In this document: positions 1-12,072 of the stretch, one piece after another | Layout of the letters: each line of letters opens with the position of its first letter | Numbering within the stretch: position 1 is the first letter of the stretch | Source: Ciona intestinalis | Taxonomy: Eukaryota; Chordata; Ascidiacea; Phlebobranchia; Cionidae | DNA length: 64,000 nt | Assembly (NCBI RefSeq): GCF_000224145.3 | Contig: NC_020169.2 | Coordinates: forward strand, 1,848,662 to 1,912,661 | Direction: 5' to 3' | The notes under the pieces: generated by a model | Told to the model about the DNA's origin: nothing | The model's database searches: none | Seen by the model: the letters and a program-made list of their open reading frames with translations, nothing else | Program-made: the position numbers and the translations under genes

Positions 1-971
1 ATCATATAACATAATTCGGACACTTATGACCACAGCTTCGCGTTTTTTCACATGGCATTTTGCATCTATGAAGCATTGGAGTNACAGAGCATGCCATTTG
101 TTGTGTGTGTCCACAGTTCGGTATTTTCTAAAAAAATTATTTATTTTACTGCTCTATGTTTTGAGAAACAATGAAAGTAGTCATTAAAGAAATAATTTAG
201 TTAAATCAAGATACCTTTTCAACATTTACTCTGCATGAGGGGCATCTCACATAACACAACTCTGGACAACTATGACCACAGCTTAGTGTTTTCTCACATG
301 ATTCTTTGCACTTATGATGTAATGGACTTTCAAAACATGCCATTTCTTGCGTGTGGCCACATTTCGGTATTTTCTAAAAAATTATTTTATATTACAGTAC
401 TACTTTTTAACAAAAATGAAATTATTCAAAAAGGAATTAACAAGATAATCAAAATACCTTTTCAACCTTTACTCCACATGGTTTGCATTCTTCGCCACAG
501 TAGAGCTGGCATTGATGACCACAACTAAACATTTTTGGACATGGCATTTTACAAACAAAATCTTCGGGTTTAATTCCACATTTCATCGTTTGGATATGCT
601 GACAAACTGGCATGGTCTAAAACAGAAACAAAATAACAGACTATTTAACCTGTTTTTCATGCGGTATCTTCAGTTTTAATCTATATGTAACATTACAGCT
701 ATTTATATTACAATTAGGCATACTGTCTTCCTTGAACACCAATGCTTACTACAAAAAGTTTAATATTAAATGCATACTTTGTCAACCAATACAGGACAAC
801 TGCCACAATCCTTCCAACATTGTTTCAAACACTTGTGACCAAGGTCAGGGCAGGCTTTCGTGCAAGGTTTCTTGCATATAAACTTTGAATGGTCAGAGTC
901 ATCTAGATGGCAGGTACGTGTACAAACATGTCCACAATCCAAACGGTAATTGCATGGCACATTACAACTAC
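1..971 (-). CDS. ZNFX1: NFX1-type zinc-finger exons of the ZNFX1-like gene
   Basis: Four consecutive exons encode cysteine/histidine-rich repeats with the pattern CGH-x-C typical of NFX1-type fingers. Exon 971-778 reads through [14 protein letters not shown] and ends in phase 0. Exons 616-458 and 373-215 are both exactly 159 bp, phase 0 to 0, and each encodes one finger module starting at a similar lysine-proline or methionine-proline motif. Exon 127 to the left edge begins the same way (KIPNCGH) and continues off the window. One base near position 83 is N. These modules probably arose by tandem duplication of one exon. In the family they bind RNA or act as E3-like fingers; their role here is not shown. 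Confidence 0.88.
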
Positions 972-3900
972 CTGATTAAGATAGAAAATTTTAAAAATCA
1001 GTGCTATTTTTTAAAAAAGAAAAACATCGCAGAACCTCCTGGGAATTTCTGAAAGTCTTTTGCAGATTCCACTAACACACAAGTTTCTGGGTGATTCTTG
1101 CATTGTAGCTTTAAAGCAGGTCCAATCAATTGATCTCTTTCCAAATCTGATACGATTGACTCCCAAATTTTGCTTTCACTTCGAAGCAACTAAGTAGGAA
1201 AATTTGTTAGAATCAACATAATACATAATGTTTGAAGTCTACTATTAACTAAAAAATGGTTAAATGTTGTCACCTGTAAATTTCCAATGCAGAAAAGTCC
1301 TCTTTTTGCACGAGACAGTGCCACGCACACTCGATTGTGAATTTTAAGAAAACCTATGCTTTTCTAAAACAACAAAATAACACCGCTATTACAAAAGTAA
1401 CTAATGGGTGTAAACTGTAAAGCATACACATTACAAATTTACAACAACTACCTGCTCATTGCTCCTGACAAGAGAAAGAAGAATTATATCATTTTCTTCT
1501 CCTTGAAAATTATCCACAGCAGTTACATACACCCCCTTTAGTTCATTTGCACTTGAGCGAATAATGTTTTTCAACTCAAGCAACTGGCCTTTATAAACAG
1601 TGTTGTTAATTAGAACTATAAGTATTACTACAAACAATGCGTTTTTCTTCCTCTTACATTTCAATAAAAATATCAAGGTGCAGACCTGGTTAATCTAAAC
1701 TGACCTGTATAAGTTGTCAAGATAGTAATCTGCTCAGGTTTAAACTCATGCAGGAGGAAGTATTTGCAAAGTGCTACCATGAACTCTGCTTCATGTTGAT
1801 TTTTCTGTCGGTCAAAAGAAATACTGGGATGAAATTAACAGAGATACTATAATAGTTTATACAAATTATTAAAGAAAATCATGGTATGAAATCATACTGT
1901 ATGCTAAAAACAAGTGTTATTCAAAGTAAAACATAATGGATCACCTTAGATTTGCTATCTGTAACCTTATCCTCCATTTTGCCATGGCTGATGAAATAAA
2001 GACTTTTTTCAACTCCGGGAATATCCTCATATTTCTTGACGACCTCATGATCAGTCAGTGTTTTATAAATGTGAGGTCGAATGAGGTCAGCTATGCGAGG
2101 TTTCATGCGATGCTGGCAAGTTAGTTGGGCAAAAGGCAGCTCATTTTTAACCTAAAAAATTTCAACACATTAACATGGATCAGGAAATATATATTACTAC
2201 ATTAAGGAAGGGGTCAAGAAAATTAAATTGTATAAATATAAATTAGAGTATATTTTACCAATCTCTCAAAAAGTGAAACGTCCAAATTCATTCTTTTAGC
2301 AAGATCGTAAACTGTGGGTGATGGTTTCAATTGCTGATGATCTCCAATTAAAATAAGATGCTCTGTACTTTGTGGCATGGATGTTACAATGTGAGCTTCC
2401 AACACTTCTGCTGCTTCTTCTACAATGACCACTTTAACCTGTCAAAAAATATAAGTGATCAAATTCATCAGTGGTCATAATTAAAAGTAACAATGTTTAC
2501 CTTAAAAATATAATTAACACTGTACACGATATGAATGATAAACAAATCAAGAGTGGATACGTATGAATTACGCTACAAACAATATTGTTGTCTATTTTAC
2601 TTACCGGTAATCTGCTAATAATAGATCTGTACTTCGCAGCACCAGTGGTTGTCATTCCAATAACATCAGCTCCCCTTAAAACTGCAAAACTTTCTTCTTC
2701 ACGGATTTCCTTTAATTTTGCAGTTTGTTTATTGTAGTTGTCTATGTGTTTTGCAACCGTGTTTCTATATGGTATTCTCCATTGGTCGACCCACGTTCTA
2801 CAGAACAAATCAACTATATTAACCTACTTATAAAACAAGTTGCAGAAGACTTGAGTGGAAACTTTTGTTTGTATTTCACGTTCTATGTCGGTAGGGTCCT
2901 TATTGAGGGGTCCATATCCCCAAAACCCAGAAAGCCCAAGTGGTTTATGCGACCAGTGTGACTCTTTCCTTGACTCCATCCACAACACCCCTTGTGTCAT
3001 GGTTTTGGACTTAAGTATGTCATGGACTTCTGTCCTCAATTTGCGACACCACATCGCAGTTAGATGTGAAATTCGCAGAATCTTTGTGTTCAAATGAGTT
3101 ACCAGATTTGCAGCTTTCTGATTCTTTTTAATTTGGGCAACTAATTAGTCACCCCTAGGTGTCTTGCCCAAGGACACATATGCCAAAGAGTGTCAGTATG
3201 AGTGTCTTGGCAACCCAAGATATGCATCTAATTACAAATTGTATGTATACCTAAATACTACTAAATTTACCTATACAACTCCCATCTTTCGGATTCGGTG
3301 AGGTACATGATATTTTCAACTGCTTCCATATCATATTTTGACATTGCTTTTGTTTGGTTTAACTGTTTTTTTAACGCCTTGGTTTTTGCTCGCTTGTCTG
3401 ATTTTGTCATTTGGAATCCAGCTTCTGAAAAGTTAAGGAACCAGTACATGGGAGATGATATTTTTGTTTTTATATTTCTACTGAAAACTCACCACTGTTA
3501 AAAATTGTTTGGTGGGTTGTTGCTGCAATTGAGTTTCTCAACTTATCAACCTCTTGATAACTTTTTTTGTTCTTAGATTTAAGGTCTAAAATAAAGAATT
3601 GTTTATAAAGGTATTCTTTCAAAGAGTGCAAAATTGTGTTAAACCTGTGTCCATTTTCCGTGTGTCTTGTATAAAATCGGTTTCATCGTAAACATTTGCT
3701 TCATCTTGTACTGTGGTCTCTGCAGAAATATGTTTATTCCGTTTAAAATAGAAACTTTCATTACGGTATTTTAGGTTGATTATACAAAACTTACACAACC
3801 ATACACTGTATTTAAAAATTAAGTCATATTTGCTTAAGTACTCACATAGACATATCGGTGGTACCTATTCACATAACTTGTATTGTACTATATGATCTAA

Positions 3901-6900
3901 ATAAAATACTACTCTCCATCATAACAAACCTTTTGGCTCACTTCGCTGCATCAACCAGCGTTTAACATGAACTGAAAAGCTACTTTGCTCCACAGAATCT
4001 AAAACCAAATTATATATATTAAAGAACATTGTTTGAATAACTAAAACGGCTCATACACTGTCACCCATTGACCGTACATTTTTATACAAATAAAGTTTAT
4101 AAGAAAGCAACACTTACTTTTATCTTGTTGGTCGTAGGTTAGGACATAGACAGCACATTTCACTTCGATCTGATAATACTCATCCGAAAGATGTGCTACC
4201 TCATCAGGAATATTCGTATATTCCAAAAAATTGTAGACTATTTCTGAAATACGAATGCATGTTAATACATATAAACAAGTGTACGAACAGTGTGTTTTGA
4301 CGTACCTGGTTGGATATTCACTGGATCATTATTCCTAAGATGATTTGTCATCCAATTGACAGCAAGAGAATAATCTAAGTTCTCTAAATGCAAAATTATA
4401 TAATATTAGATATGTATTCTATGTGAAGACGTTGTATGATTGCAAGGATTACAGATAAAGAGAATGGATCCAGCCTTTTTAAGTAACTGAATACGGCGCC
4501 GTGGCATAGTGGTTAGCGCGCCTGCCAGTAACCCAGAGGTAATGGGTTCAAGGCTTGACGTTGCCTACCATTGTGGCCATATGTGTCGTTGGTCAAGACA
4601 CACAACAGCAATTGCTCCAACGCAGNNNNNNNNNNNNNNNNNNNNNNNNNNNNNNNNNNNNNNNNNNNNNNNNNNTAAGTGTCTTGCCCAAGACACATAC
4701 GCCCACAATGTAGCAGCGTCGAGCCTTGACCCATTACCTCTAGGTTACAGGCAGGCCCGCTAACCACTTTGCCACCGCGCCAGAGTAAAGTTATATGTAT
4801 TAAAGCTAAAATTGCTCATACATACTGTCACCCAACCGTTGTACATTTTATACAAATAAAGATAGCAACACCTACTTTTATATTGTTGGTCCTCGGTTAG
4901 GACATAGACAGCACATTTCACTTCGATATGATGATACACATCCAAAAGATGTGCTACATTAACAGGAAGATCCATATATTCCAAAAAATTATAGACTATG
5001 TCTGGAATATGGATGGTTGTTAATACATAAAATATGCAAGTGCTTGATCAGTTTGTTTTGACATACCTGGTTGTATATTTACCGGATCATTATTCCTAGG
5101 ATGGATTGTCATCCAAGTGACAACAAGAGGGTAATCTAGGCTCTCTAAATGCAAACATTATATAACATTAGATAAAAAACACATGCTAATCTAAAGAGGT
5201 TATATGATTGCCATGATTACAGAAGATGAGAATGGAACAAGCGTTGCAAGGCAAATGAATACACCAACCTGATGCAGCAACTGCTTGTTTAATATGATCT
5301 ATTTGGAACCCCTGATGCAGAAGTGGTTGAGCCCAAACAGGTATAACTTCTGTTGTTGTAAAGATTTTGTTAAGGCTACAGTAACAAAACACGGTGATTT
5401 GAATCTTACCTTTGACAATATAGCTTATGGTGGTCAAGCTTTCAACATTGGAGAATCCTAACCAATCCAACAAAGCATTGTCATAGCTTGATTTGAATTT
5501 GCCTGTGGAATAATGAAACAACTACAAAATAAGTCTTTATAAACCAAGCTACAAGAGTACGAATGAGTACCATAAGATCTTTTATTTCATATCATTTTTT
5601 TATGGGTATTTTCAAATAGTTATATTGAGCCATTAAGCTTTCTTAGGACCATATGCTCTGACTTTTTTATACAACTTTTTATATATTTTATACAAAAGTT
5701 ATAGTTTTCTTCACCTGGTTGGTAGTACTGTACAAACTGTTGGAATAAATTTGTTGGAATCACGGGTCGCAACTGAGAGAGACTGATAACACATCTGCTT
5801 GATGCTTGTAACATTTGTAAAGCGTTTTGGATGGGTTGCATCGCATTTTTAACCTCATCTATGGAAGCATGTTTTGAAAAAAATAAATGTTAAAACTAAC
5901 CTCATTAGCTAAAAGCAATTTTTCATATTTGGCTACAATCGTTACAAAGCAGTTTTTTAAAAACTACACACAGAAATATTATGTTGGTTAAAAAACTGGC
6001 CCTTTAAGCGACATGCACAATTTACCTTATTCAATTTTTATACACCTAAGATCCATTAAAGAATTTACCTTTAACATCCCTAAATCCAAAACCTCTATGT
6101 GCTCGCTTAAGTTCACCTAACATATATTTCTTAAGACTCTCAGTTTTGCAACGGCCACCCACACGCACAATTCCTTCAGGATGAAACTTTGCTATTCCTT
6201 CCAAGAATTGATCAAGTGCATGGTTGGTGTAACATACCACAAGAATTGGATTTTTTATTTCTTTCGAAATGACACTATGTCCGAACACAAAACAGTTAAA
6301 CAAAATACAAGACATATAACAAAAAAATTTGTACCTTGGTTCGCAATTGGCTAACAGCAACTGCATCATTTTAAGCCCAACATAAGTCTTTCCAGTTCCA
6401 GGAGGGCCTTGTATCAATGCTATCTCTTTTGTAATGGCAGTTTGCAAGGCAAACTTTTGTGACTCGTCTAAGTGCAACTTGGCAGCAGTTGGCCATTGGG
6501 AGTGGTTCAAAACATTTACAGCAGGAAAAGGTTTTTCTAGCATGTTAAAATTATATATTAAAATATTTTTAACAAAGTTACGCCATACTAGCTGACTGAG
6601 TAGAAACAAACAGTAATATTTCATAATTACATACCAAGCAAAGGTTTGAAAGAGTAAATGGAAGCAGAGTTGCGCAGATACAATGGTGATTGTATTTGTT
6701 TGGAGCAGTCTACTATGTATCGATGCACAGGTAGATTGTATGTTTCTATAAAGAAATTGTTCCGATTGTAAAACCAAAATTAAAAACATACATAATGAGT
6801 GGAAACTAAATTATGCCAGAGTTATCTTCTGAGTTAGGTTTGGGTAAAGTTACCTTTTAATCCAGCAAGAACATGATGGTATGCTTCAAAAAAGGCATCT

Positions 6901-9900
6901 GTTTCAATAAGAGTGTATTCCAATGACATGTCAACCAACGGATTGTCTGTTTCTAAATTTTTAATTTTACTTTTAATATGTTTTAAACTTTATTCTTTTT
7001 GTAAAACTATTTTTCTGTGGCTGTTTCTACTATTGATTGCAAAGCATAAGTAGATGCGTGGTTAAATGTCCTCTATATACATAACTATTAAGAAAATAAA
7101 TAATAATGCCTTGAAATTAATTTCCTTAAAAATAAACAGCTCTATGGCACAGTTACCCAATCCAGAGGCAAACCATTTCAAATTTTGTTGGGTTAAGTTT
7201 TTGCATTGCCTAAATATTTTATAGAGTTTCATAGTGTATAGTTTGTACCTGTACTGGTGTTATCATTCCAATCTAACTCTTCTTCTTCATAAGGTTGGTC
7301 AGGTGTTACAAAATTAACCATGAGGTGTCCATGCTGTAACTGCCTTGCATCCCTCTCTGCAACTACCCCAAACAAGAAGTGTTCCTGTAAGGATTACAAA
7401 GACAAACACGACTAACTAAAATTTACAAAGAAAAATTAAACTTTAAGTCATGTCAAACAAGGCTAAACTTTGGAATGTGGGAACAATACATCAATATCAG
7501 GAAAGTTTATATTTATTAAAAGGTATTTATTATTGCGCAAACATGAGCTGTGCGCTACCTTAAAGTTGTCAGAAGAAAAGCAGAGAAGATTACCAAACAT
7601 AAATCGTTTTGAATTTTCCCAATCAACTCGATGCAGCATCTCAGTGTCAAAGTGAACAAGGTATTGCATACCTGATAAATAAATAGCTTAGTTAAGTTAA
7701 ATTTAAAATTAAATACCTCATTGTTGGGTTGTATAGATCCAATCATCAATATTACTATTTGTCACTTTTGAAAATTTGTATGTATGACTTATTTTTAAAT
7801 TAACTGTTTTGCATTACAAACCTGTATCACTTGGTTGTGGAAATTCAACACGAACGTTCTGATATACCTTGATGTCGTCCAATTTTGAAATCTGGTACGA
7901 AGTAGCATCTTTACCTAACAATAAACAACATTTTTAGTTTTACAGATTAATACTTTGTTTACAATATGCATAGGCTACTTACCAAGTTTATGATAACTTT
8001 GAATTCCTTCTCTTAAAGGTCGAATAAAATCTTCTCGTAGCAAACGAAACTGAACATCAAGATAGTCATCCACACTGGAAGGTTAGAAAAAATATGTACT
8101 TGTTTTTATTACTACACTACTATTTGTCCTTAATCGTTCTATTCTTTATACCTGTTATAGGCAGAATCAATTTGATTTTTTCTCAAAAACGGCCTGCTTG
8201 TCATTATGATGTCCTCTAGAGTAGGAAAGACAGATATAGATCTAAAGTTATCTGGTGGTTGTCTGTAATCATGTGAGCTATATCTGCTTTCAGTGCGATC
8301 TTCTATAAAGTTTCTACACAAAAAAACAAATTTTTTAGTTAAAGTAAAACTGTGTTCAAATTTATGTGGATATACCTAACCACTTCGTCTTTACGACTTG
8401 TCACTTCTGCTAATCGGTCAGTAATATTTTCAAAGCGTCCAATAGTAGTTTTATTGACCACATTATTCACAGCAACAAATAACATAGAAATCTAGAAAAA
8501 GGTTGTGTAGTTAACATGAACTCCTTAAAAAGGTTAGGACTTTTGGAGCTGCAAAGCAGAAAATATGGGTTAAAAATGCAGAAAGCATTGTAGAAATGAG
8601 GTGCTATTATGCATATAAAGTTTTTAAGTTAAAATATTTGTGGAAGGTTTATATGCAATTAAAGAATTTGAATGTATTATCTATAAAATAAATTGTTTAT
8701 ATATTTTACCTCCTTTGTTGAATGCTTGGGTATAAGGTCAAGGCACAATGACATCAGATATAGGCAGCATGACACTTGTCTAGCTGCTTTTTTAGGATCA
8801 GGGTTTCTGTAAGATAGTTGGTTATAGTTGCAGGGGTGTACCAAGTTATTGTAACCAGATATCTAAATCAGTAGTTGCAGTTTGAAAACATGGTTTGTTA
8901 AGGTTTAAATATACCTTGTAGTTGAGTTCGCACAAATCAAAGCTAAAATTTTGTTACAAAAACCGCTTTTGATAATTTCCAATAGAATTTCCAGCAGAAT
9001 TTGACGTGGACCGTCTGCTTGAGCTATTTTGCCACAAGCATAAAGCATCATTTCTGTCATACCTATAAAGAATCATTAAAAATAATGTAAATCTTTTCGT
9101 TGGTGTATTATGTATGTGAGGTCTTTAAAGTATACTTGTTTAATATGATTACCCTTGTCCATTTCTTGCTTGAGACAATTAGTAAAGCCAGCTTTCTCTG
9201 TTGACAATACAATGACAGCTTGTCTTGGGGTAATATCATCCTTTTGTATGATACGTCTCAGTTGTTTAAAGAGACTTTGCAAATTGTCAGTCCTGTGTCA
9301 ATAAAGAGAGTATAAGTGTCAAAGTGCGCCAAACCAAAGTAAATTTAGAATTAGTTAAAGATTAAACAGAAAGGAGGAATCAGTATAACGTCATCGCACA
9401 AGAGTGTACTTAATCTCCCTTGTGTACACATACATTTGTGCATACTAACTATTGCGCAACCGTACGAGCACGCTAACGTGAGCCCTACAACTAAGCATAT
9501 AGTACTGTTGGGGAAGATGGGACACCTTTAGCACATAATATCCAAATATCCTGATCGTGTTTTAAACAATTAACAACGGTCTATGAGAGTTGTGAGGATA
9601 CGGTTTTATAATTCTTTGACTGTTCTTTGTTTACTACTAAATGGAACGAGAAAATAGAATGAACAGATGTCCCATCTTCCCCCGCCGTACTATATAACAA
9701 TTTCCCTTATATTCTATATACGGCGTAACTGCGGTCGAAACCATCAATGTACGCTTTCGGTCGTAATTAAAAACATACACAATTGTCCTTGTAAACTATT
9801 TTAACTACGCAATACCTGTTCATGACCGAGCGTGTGCGAAATTATGTGTGTTCTAATTAGTGTATTACTGTAGATACTTGGCAACCAATTGTATTATTGT

Positions 9901-10613
9901 AGATAACTGGCAAACAGTCTCGCCTGAATCGCGACGAATAATAAAATCCACTTTGTCGCCAAAACAGTTTCTGGTTCTGCAGTATTTGGATGCACGAAAA
10001 AACACTTGTAGGCCTATTGCATACAAAACAAATAATGGGTCATTTTGCCTGTCTACCAGAATGGCAGGAGAAATGTCCACTGGTCTTAATACCAACATGT
10101 CTACCTTTGAGGAGTGTCACCGTCTGCAGAGCTTCTTCTTTTGTAACGTGGGGCGTTTGAATGAACTTCTCGAACTGTTTGCGGTGGCATTAAAAAAGCC
10201 GGGTGTAGTCTTGCCGATGCTTCATCAGTTCCAAAACCACTGGTACCTTGGTCGCTATTGCCGCGACCACGAGTTCCATAACCACTGGTACCGCGACCAC
10301 GAGTTCCATAACCACTGGTACCACGACCACGAGTTCCATGAGCAGTGGTACCACGACCACGAGTTCCATGAGCAGTGGTACCACGACCACGAGTTCCATG
10401 AGCAGTGGTACCACGACCACGAGTTCCATGAGCAGTGGTACCACGACCACGAGTTCCATGAGCAGTGGTACCACGGCCACGAGTTCCATGAGCAACGGTA
10501 CCACGACCGCTGCTTCCTCGGCCTCTGGTACCTTGTCCCCTTTTTCCGCGACTAAATGTACTACGGGTACCGAAGTAATGACCTTCACTGTCGATACCGA
10601 AAGAACTAAACAT
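1..10613 (-). CDS. ZNFX1: ZNFX1-like NFX1-type zinc-finger SF1 helicase, C-terminus cut by window edge
   Basis: Seen: 36 coding exons, all junctions GT/AG and phase-compatible, about 1680 residues before the edge. Exons in transcript order: 10613-10105, 9292-9153, 9062-8915, 8806-8710, 8491-8376, 8313-8152, 8074-7983, 7914-7822, 7671-7559, 7384-7249, 6952-6854, 6745-6635, 6536-6335, 6274-6069, 5858-5715, 5502-5410, 5349-5269, 5144-5067, 5001-4876, 4383-4306, 4243-4118, 3998-3930, 3719-3645, 3585-3493, 3424-3271, 2797-2605, 2438-2259, 2151-1945, 1804-1705, 1588-1452, 1363-1274, 1189-1036, 971-778, 616-458, 373-215, 127-1. The start ATG follows an in-frame TAG. Order: RG-rich head (1-169), helical region, Walker A GPPGTGKT near 649, EEAA box near 1185, QHRM near 1251, SRAKRG near 1404, then CGH-type zinc fingers from about 1468. 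Known: ZNFX1 is a UPF1-like RNA helicase acting in small-RNA inheritance and antiviral sensing. Family assignment is firm; exon ends are by eye. Confidence 0.9.
3140..3215 (-). mobile_element. SINE fragment in an intron
   Basis: A short antisense match to the conserved core of the local tRNA-derived SINE (the GTGTCTTGCCCAAGGACACATA region) lies in the 473-bp intron between the exons ending at 3271 and starting at 2797. Head and tail are not recognisable, so this is a relic. Confidence 0.55.
4495..4625 (+). mobile_element. tRNA-derived SINE, head part, runs into assembly gap
   Basis: Begins GGCGCCGTGGCATAGTGGTTAGCGC, a tRNA-like A box, followed by a B box GGTTCAAGGCT near 4546, as in tRNA-derived SINEs of Ciona. 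The body continues with the TATGTGTC...CAAGACAC core and stops at the gap. It is intronic within the ZNFX1-like gene, in the opposite orientation to transcription. Confidence 0.85.
4626..4675. other. Assembly gap (50 N)
   Basis: Fifty unresolved bases between two oppositely oriented SINE copies; true size is unknown. Confidence 1.
4676..4782 (-). mobile_element. tRNA-derived SINE, inverted partner of the copy at 4495
   Basis: The reverse complement starts with the same A and B boxes (CTAACCACTTTGCCACCGCGCC on the plus strand at the distal end). Together with the copy at 4495 it forms an inverted pair with about 105-130 bases per arm around the gap. Such a palindrome could fold and is a plausible reason for the failed assembly between the arms. 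Confidence 0.85.
9500..9694 (-). mobile_element. MITE-like element with GGGGAAGATGGGACACC ends
   Basis: About 195 bp. The left end reads GTTGGGGAAGATGGGACACC and the right end is its imperfect reverse complement, flanked by TATA-like target sequence. The interior (TTTAGCACATAATATCC ... GGTTTTATAATTC) is shared with many copies in this window, here in reverse orientation. It carries no coding capacity and resembles the short inverted-repeat elements described from Ciona. It lies in the first intron of the ZNFX1-like gene. Confidence 0.88.
10105..10613 (-). CDS. ZNFX1: First coding exon of the ZNFX1-like gene: RG-rich low-complexity domain
   Basis: Translates on the minus strand into about 169 residues dominated by repeats of the ten-residue unit [10 protein letters not shown] and variants with SGY. 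The ATG at 10613 is preceded in frame by a TAG 12 bases upstream, so it is the first possible start of this exon. The exon ends in phase 2 at a GTAGAC donor, and the exon at 9292 starts with exactly one completing base, restoring the frame into the conserved helical region. Arginine-glycine repeats commonly bind RNA and seed granules; vertebrate ZNFX1 also has an arginine-rich head. That this tract is the true N-terminus is inferred from frame and phase, not from a transcript. Confidence 0.75.
10261..10500. repeat. 30-bp minisatellite, eight full units, coding on the minus strand
   Basis: Eight adjacent 30-base units each end in GGTA and carry a GGTACC junction every 30 bases. Degenerate half-matching units flank the array at about 10231-10260 and 10501-10530. 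Inner units are nearly identical and outer units more diverged, the usual sign of unequal exchange in the array centre. Because 30 is a multiple of three, gain or loss of units keeps the minus-strand RG reading frame. Confidence 0.95.
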
Positions 10614-11831
10614 TATGCAACTCTACTCAAGGAGGAACTTTAACTGAATGGTGTTGGGGGTTATCTACCGTAGCCCTATATAGCAGAATACTACGTATAC
10701 GGTATTAAAGAAAGAGTATTAGGTGCCTGATAGTGACAGATTTTTTATTATTTGTAATTTCATTGTTGTGTTTGCAATAGGTGTTGCTAAATTTAATATT
10801 AATCGACGTACTTTAAAATAGGCAAACGTGAGTATTAAAAATTAAATATGCCGCCTTTTTTTAGTAAATATTTCCCGGAACACTTTCGCCACTACTTTAC
10901 TCCTTAAAAATTACCATCTAAAGTTAAAGCAATGTTTTACTAAAATCATACACTGATCTATACGAATGTGAAAAAGAAATCGAATAAATTAATACCTGCC
11001 TGTTCATACAACTTCTAAATCTAACAAAAGTTACGAATATTGTTGTGTAGGGTTTCAAGGTTACATTTCAGACTTCCTTCTTTAACAGTAAAATGTGTAT
11101 GAGCTTGCTATGTCCACAAATCTTATGTAAGTATAAGCTTCAAGACCTTGTGCCGTTCTAAATCTAAGAACGCGTTGCCGGCTGCGCGCTGCGTGTTGTC
11201 TGATGCTCTACAATGCAGTTTACTTGCTTCCGTCGACTTTTATTTTACAGCGCATTTAATACCGATACTTCAGTTTTGCTGGCGGGAATTCCCGTAGTGT
11301 GAGCCGCGAGTGTTTGTAACGTAATGTAATACCGCGTCATATGCTCAATATTCGAGTTTATACAAGATAAGAGCGGTATTATTTACTCAGAATATTACAG
11401 CTCTGTTGTTAGAACAATAAAACAAAACTTAAACAAAATAAATTTGCTTATCGTTAACACAGTTGGATTTTGGACTTTGAGTATTATGCATAAGAACCAC
11501 CGTTAGTTTTCCCAACACTTAAAAGATTAAACTACATACTTTCACTCTATAGTTTACAATTATAGCCACAAAATCGAGTTATACTCATAATATTGGTCGC
11601 TTACAAAAAGTGGTCAAAAATAACTTAAATGTTGTAATTTTTTCGAACATATTAATCGTGTTTCAATGTGTCTCAATTATATGGTCAAACTTGAATATAC
11701 GACGCGACGAAAATTTGATTTGCTTTGATCTTTAAATAAGGTACTAGATTGCGCAATGAATAATCTACTCTACTGTGTAAAATGCCCTACTATGGCACTA
11801 TGCTACAAAAATCGTCTGTGTCCATCGCCGT

Positions 11832-12072
11832 TACACGCAGTTTATAGTTATACCGTCCGTCTCTAAACCAGAGGGTTTGGGTTCGACGCTCGTTGCCACT
11901 GTTGTGGGTGTATGTGTCCTTGGGCAACACCCTTAACGGCAGTTGATTCAACGCAGTGGTCCATTATGTGTTGTCTAGAAATATTTTCACAAAGGTGACT
12001 TGGTATGCGGGCATGAAGTGTATGAACAGAACACCCGGGTTTTAAACTGTTGTCGCCCGCCAAGCGAGGATA
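11832..12072 (+). mobile_element. tRNA-derived SINE, diverged
   Basis: Retains a B-box-like GGGTTCGACGCT near 11880, the core GTATGTGTCCTTGGGCAACACCC, and the tail phrase AGAACACCCGGGTTTTAAAC before GCGAGGATAA, all shared with other SINE copies here. The A box is degraded, so the exact left end is uncertain. Confidence 0.75.

Larger units (their letters stand above)
4118..5144 (-). repeat. Tandemly duplicated exon pair inside the ZNFX1-like gene
   Basis: The exon pair 5144-5067 (78 bp) and 5001-4876 (126 bp) is repeated as 4383-4306 (78 bp) and 4243-4118 (126 bp), offset about 760 bases. Both pairs keep identical lengths and are phase 1 at every boundary, so either pair can be included or skipped without a frameshift. 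The encoded segments share patterns such as NNDPVNIQP and [11 protein letters not shown]. They lie in the linker between helicase motif Ia and the EEAA box, where vertebrate ZNFX1 has a variable acidic stretch. The intron between the pairs holds an inverted SINE pair. Confidence 0.9.

Noticed and set aside
9860..10555. 231-codon open frame on the plus strand with [14 protein letters not shown] repeats
   Set aside because: It is the reverse reading of the RG-coding minisatellite exon. The minus-strand frame joins in phase to a conserved gene, and the plus-strand repeat has no splice or family support.
10190..10643. Other-frame readings of the minisatellite (valine/leucine-rich minus frame, Ser/Thr-rich plus frame)
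   Set aside because: A 30-bp repeat keeps all six frames open by construction; only the RG frame has exon continuity.
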